Program-made: the position numbers and the translations under genes
Assembly: GCA_913061345.1 (NCBI GenBank)
Contig: CAJXTZ010000024.1
Span: 1-31,015 of the forward strand
DNA: 31,015 nucleotides
Direction: 5' to 3'
Source: an uncultured Erythrobacter sp.
Lineage (GTDB): Bacteria; Pseudomonadota; Alphaproteobacteria; Sphingomonadales; Sphingomonadaceae
Shown: one piece after another, positions 28,959 through 31,015 of the stretch
Layout of the letters: each line of letters begins with the position of its first letter
How positions within the stretch are numbered: position 1 is the stretch's first letter
The notes under the pieces: model-generated
Seen by the model: the letters and a program-made list of their open reading frames with translations, nothing else
Database searches by the model: none
What the model was told of the DNA's origin: nothing

Positions 28959-29038
28959 TCGCTTCATTGAAAAGATCGCACGATGCGCGGTCGGTCGCAG
29001 CGATGCGAGCGCGCGGGTGAAGGGGTGAAAGGCTGACC

Positions 29039-29836
29039 ATGCGAGAGGGGATGGAGCCGGAAGGCTTGGGCGACCTGACCGAGAAGGAGAGGGAGACCCT
29101 GCGCCTTCTGCTTTCCGGCCACGATACCAAGTCCACCGCCAGCACGCTTGGCCTTTCGGTATATACCATCAACGATCGCCTGCGCTCCGCACGCCACAAG
29201 CTGGGCGTAACCAGCAGCCGGGAGGCCGCAAGAATTCTGGGTGAGGCCGAGGGTGGAGTACCCCAATTTCCTGCACCCCCACAATCTGGGATGGGCGAAG
29301 GCGGTGATGCTGCGCCATTGTCAGGCCAGTCGAAACCGGCCCGGCTCAGCACGAGAACGCTGGCCTTGCTAGCAGGAGGAATTGCCATGATTGCCCTTAT
29401 TACTGCCGCCGCCATGCTGGCGCTCAGTCCCATCAGCGAAGTGCCGGCAACAGAAGCGTCGTTACAGAGCGACGACGATAAGGAAGTTGCCGCCAACGAT
29501 GCGCGCCGCGCCGAGGTCGCGCTGGAGTGGCTGGCACTTGTCGATGCAGAGGAGTGGGAAGAAAGCTGGCAACAGGCTGGAGCTTTCTTCCGGAGCGAGG
29601 TTACAGCCGCACAGTGGGAAGAGGCCATCCGGCCTGTTCGCGATCCGCTGGGCGCGGTGCAATCGCGCGAGGTTGTTTCCGTGCAGCAGACTTCCAAGCT
29701 GCCCGGCGTGCCGGAGGACGATTACGTCGTACTGCAATTCGCAACGGCGTTTGCCAATGCAGCCGAGTCTGTCGAAACCGTCATCATGCAGGACGAGGAC
29801 GAAGGTCTGAAAACCGTCGGCTATTTCGTCAGGTAG
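29039..29836 (+). CDS. Membrane-anchored LuxR-type HTH protein with DUF4019 domain
   Basis: This 265-residue protein has three parts. Residues 12-70 are a LuxR/GerE-like helix-turn-helix (LTEKERETLRLLLSGHDTKS, then STLGLSVYTINDRLRSARHKLGV). Residues 71-105 are a Pro/Gly-rich linker. A single transmembrane helix (about 108-130) is followed by a C-terminal DUF4019-like domain (about 152-265). The HTH would be cytoplasmic and DUF4019 periplasmic, like ToxR/CadC-type one-component regulators, although the HTH class differs. No receiver domain is present. ATG 29039 has AAAGG 6 to 7 bases upstream. It follows the CoA-transferase by 80 bases and may share its transcript. The signal and the target genes are unknown. 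Confidence 0.82.
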   Translation: MREGMEPEGLGDLTEKERETLRLLLSGHDTKSTASTLGLSVYTINDRLRSARHKLGVTSSREAARILGEAEGGVPQFPAPPQSGMGEGGDAAPLSGQSKPARLSTRTLALLAGGIAMIALITAAAMLALSPISEVPATEASLQSDDDKEVAANDARRAEVALEWLALVDAEEWEESWQQAGAFFRSEVTAAQWEEAIRPVRDPLGAVQSREVVSVQQTSKLPGVPEDDYVVLQFATAFANAAESVETVIMQDEDEGLKTVGYFVR

Positions 29837-29960
29837 GCAGGCAGGGGCACGCATACGGCAGAAGCGACGGTGACCAATAACTGTGCGCATGGCCCTGCAG
29901 ATCGAAGTCTTCTCCGCGATCGACGCGGGCTCTACGCGTCGATGGTGGGAGACAGAACTT

Positions 29961-30908
29961 TCAGTAACCGGACTGTCGGCGCTGGTCGCGCGTGTAATCT
30001 ATCCTGATTCGCACCCAGCTTCCCACCTGGTACGCGCCGCCAAGCCGGGGCGGGCGGACCATGAACTGCCATGCTGCGGCCTGAACCGCGCGAGCTATTC
30101 CTGAATTGCGCGGATATTCTTCGATGATCGCGCATTCCTCGACGCGCCAGCCCGGCGCGGTCTTGCAGGCGATCAGTCCCCAGCCAGGGCCGGAAGCGGC
30201 GGAGAGATATCCTGACAACTGGTCCGGTGTCGGTTCGCGGTACCAGCGCGCTGCGTAAAGCGGCGACCCATCGGGCGCGGTGCCCACCCGCTCGCTATCC
30301 GCTCCGCGGCTGGAACCGGTGTCCGCGGGGCCAAAATTGCGGTCCGAACGAACGACCGCCGCGATACTCGACGTAGGGCTGGGCGCGGGTTGCGGTTCCG
30401 GCCTTGGCGCAGGTTGCGGTATTGCCTGAACCGGGGGGCGTGGCACGGGCAAAAGCGCGGGCGCGGTATGTTCCATGGGGGTTGGCTGTGGTTCTAAAGG
30501 TTCGTCCTGTTGGGTCGTGTCTTCGGGCGACGCTGCATCGCTCTCGTTCGTTTCCGGCGGCGTAGCGGATTGCGGCTCGGAGACGTCGAAGGTGCTGATA
30601 CTGCTCGCAGTCGGTAGCACATCGTTCCGTCCGAAGCTCAGCGACAGCAAAAGCAGAATGATCAGGATCTCGATCCCGATCGCGAGCGCGAAGCCCGCGC
30701 TGCGGCGCGAAACATCGTCCGGGAGTGCGGACACCAACCTGCGCCATGCGTTCTGGTCGGCTGGAATATCGACGTCGGAGTAAATGGGCAGGGTTCCGGA
30801 AAGTGCAGCTAGGGCGAGGCGATAGCCAAGCGACGATGAACGCGCACTGTCATCCGGCGGGTGCAAATTCAACAGGCGATGAGGCGCAAGCGCCAAGCCA
30901 CAGCACAA
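29961..30908 (-). CDS. TonB-like protein with proline-rich spacer (start uncertain)
   Basis: The open frame encodes a protein with one transmembrane helix (ALAIGIEILIILLLLSLSF, residues about 74-92), a long Pro/Glu/Gln-rich spacer (about 110-180) and a C-terminal domain ending GGAYQVGSWVRIRIDYTRDQ. This is the TonB layout, in which the spacer crosses the periplasm. It could be a TonB paralog or a TonB-like envelope protein; the C-terminus is not close to E. coli TonB. The outer coordinate is a TTG inside a terminator and is not the true start. GC-rich third positions begin near residue 40, where no ATG, GTG or TTG exists; GTG 30734 is the first plausible conventional start. Confidence 0.68.
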   Translation of the reverse strand: MCCGLALAPHRLLNLHPPDDSARSSSLGYRLALAALSGTLPIYSDVDIPADQNAWRRLVSALPDDVSRRSAGFALAIGIEILIILLLLSLSFGRNDVLPTASSISTFDVSEPQSATPPETNESDAASPEDTTQQDEPLEPQPTPMEHTAPALLPVPRPPVQAIPQPAPRPEPQPAPSPTSSIAAVVRSDRNFGPADTGSSRGADSERVGTAPDGSPLYAARWYREPTPDQLSGYLSAASGPGWGLIACKTAPGWRVEECAIIEEYPRNSGIARAVQAAAWQFMVRPPRLGGAYQVGSWVRIRIDYTRDQRRQSGY

Positions 30909-30941
30909 ACAAAAAGGGCCAGGATTGCTCCTGGCCCTTCT
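30906..30941 (-). terminator. Intrinsic terminator of the OmpA-family gene
   Basis: A 10-bp perfect stem, AAGGGCCAGG (30914-30923) with CCTGGCCCTT (30930-30939), encloses a 6-base loop. Read on the minus strand it is followed by TTTTTGTTTG. It sits 24 bases after the stop of the OmpA-family gene and is a textbook rho-independent terminator. The downstream TonB-like gene therefore needs its own promoter. Confidence 0.92.
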
Positions 30942-30964
30942 CGTTATGCTTGAAGCGTAGTCGC

Positions 30965-31015
30965 TTACATGCCCGAACCCGGACCGTAAGTGATTTCCAC
31001 GCGGCGGTTCTGCAG
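30965..31015 (-). CDS. OmpA-family protein, last 16 codons (partial)
   Basis: The window ends inside a minus-strand gene whose last residues are LQNRRVEITYGPGSGM followed by TAA. NRRVEI is the hallmark of the end of OmpA/Pal-type peptidoglycan-binding domains, where the Arg helps bind diaminopimelate. The rest of the gene lies beyond the window. It is probably an OmpA-type outer-membrane or lipoprotein that anchors the envelope to peptidoglycan. It is followed by a strong terminator. Confidence 0.82.
   Translation of the reverse strand: MQNRRVEITYGPGSGM

Noticed and set aside
27657..28967. 436-codon minus-strand frame opposite the CoA-transferase
   Set aside because: Antisense shadow of a well-supported gene.
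29883..30104. 73-codon plus frame between the DUF4019 gene and the TonB-like gene
   Set aside because: Overlaps the TonB-like C-terminal domain antisense and has no recognisable features.

Overview
The window looks like one contig end from a GC-rich alphaproteobacterium. The closest fit is Sphingomonadales, perhaps Erythrobacteraceae. This rests on protein style, high GC at third codon positions, an FnrL-type regulator, a DUF4212/VC_2705-type symporter pair, a membrane-anchored HTH-DUF4019 protein and an OmpA-type C-terminus. The genus is inference. The first 26 bases are not genomic: they match the end of the Nextera Read 2 transposase adapter, so the contig stops inside glgA at a library-fragment end.

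Bases 27-8797 form an alpha-glucan (glycogen) locus. On the minus strand, glgP, glgB, glgC and glgA (cut by the contig end) cover phosphorolysis, branching, ADP-glucose synthesis and chain elongation. malQ (4-alpha-glucanotransferase) is divergent from glgP. Bases 9121-13999 hold an FNR-type oxygen-sensing regulator, a small/large subunit sodium:solute symporter pair (probably acetate or a related organic acid) and a convergent acetyl-CoA synthetase. Bases 14074-17382 encode the whole homogentisate branch of tyrosine catabolism: maiA is divergent from hmgA-fahA, and a perfect inverted repeat lies over the hmgA ribosome-binding site. A pirin gene follows.

Bases 18250-22989 (minus strand) are a four-gene efflux operon with every junction overlapping: NodT-type outer-membrane factor, MacA-type adaptor, MacB-type ATPase and separate FtsX-type permease. 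Bases 23337-24943 hold a small unknown ORF followed by an XdhC-like and a MobA-like molybdenum-cofactor maturation pair, with no molybdoenzyme in view. On the minus strand, 24940-27590 is a probable operon: alpha/beta hydrolase, methylmalonyl-CoA epimerase, DUF3445/HODM-type protein and LprI-like periplasmic protein. On the plus strand are a class III CoA-transferase and a LuxR-HTH/transmembrane/DUF4019 protein. The right end carries a TonB-like protein, a strong terminator and the last 16 codons of an OmpA-family gene.

I saw no tRNA, rRNA, CRISPR array, insertion sequence or phage gene. Most of the window is ordinary chromosomal metabolism. The less ordinary items are several clean operator-like inverted repeats, the membrane-anchored HTH-DUF4019 protein, an EF-hand-like loop in the symporter, the orphan XdhC/MobA-like pair and the epimerase/HODM/LprI grouping. 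I did not find a clearly new multi-gene system.
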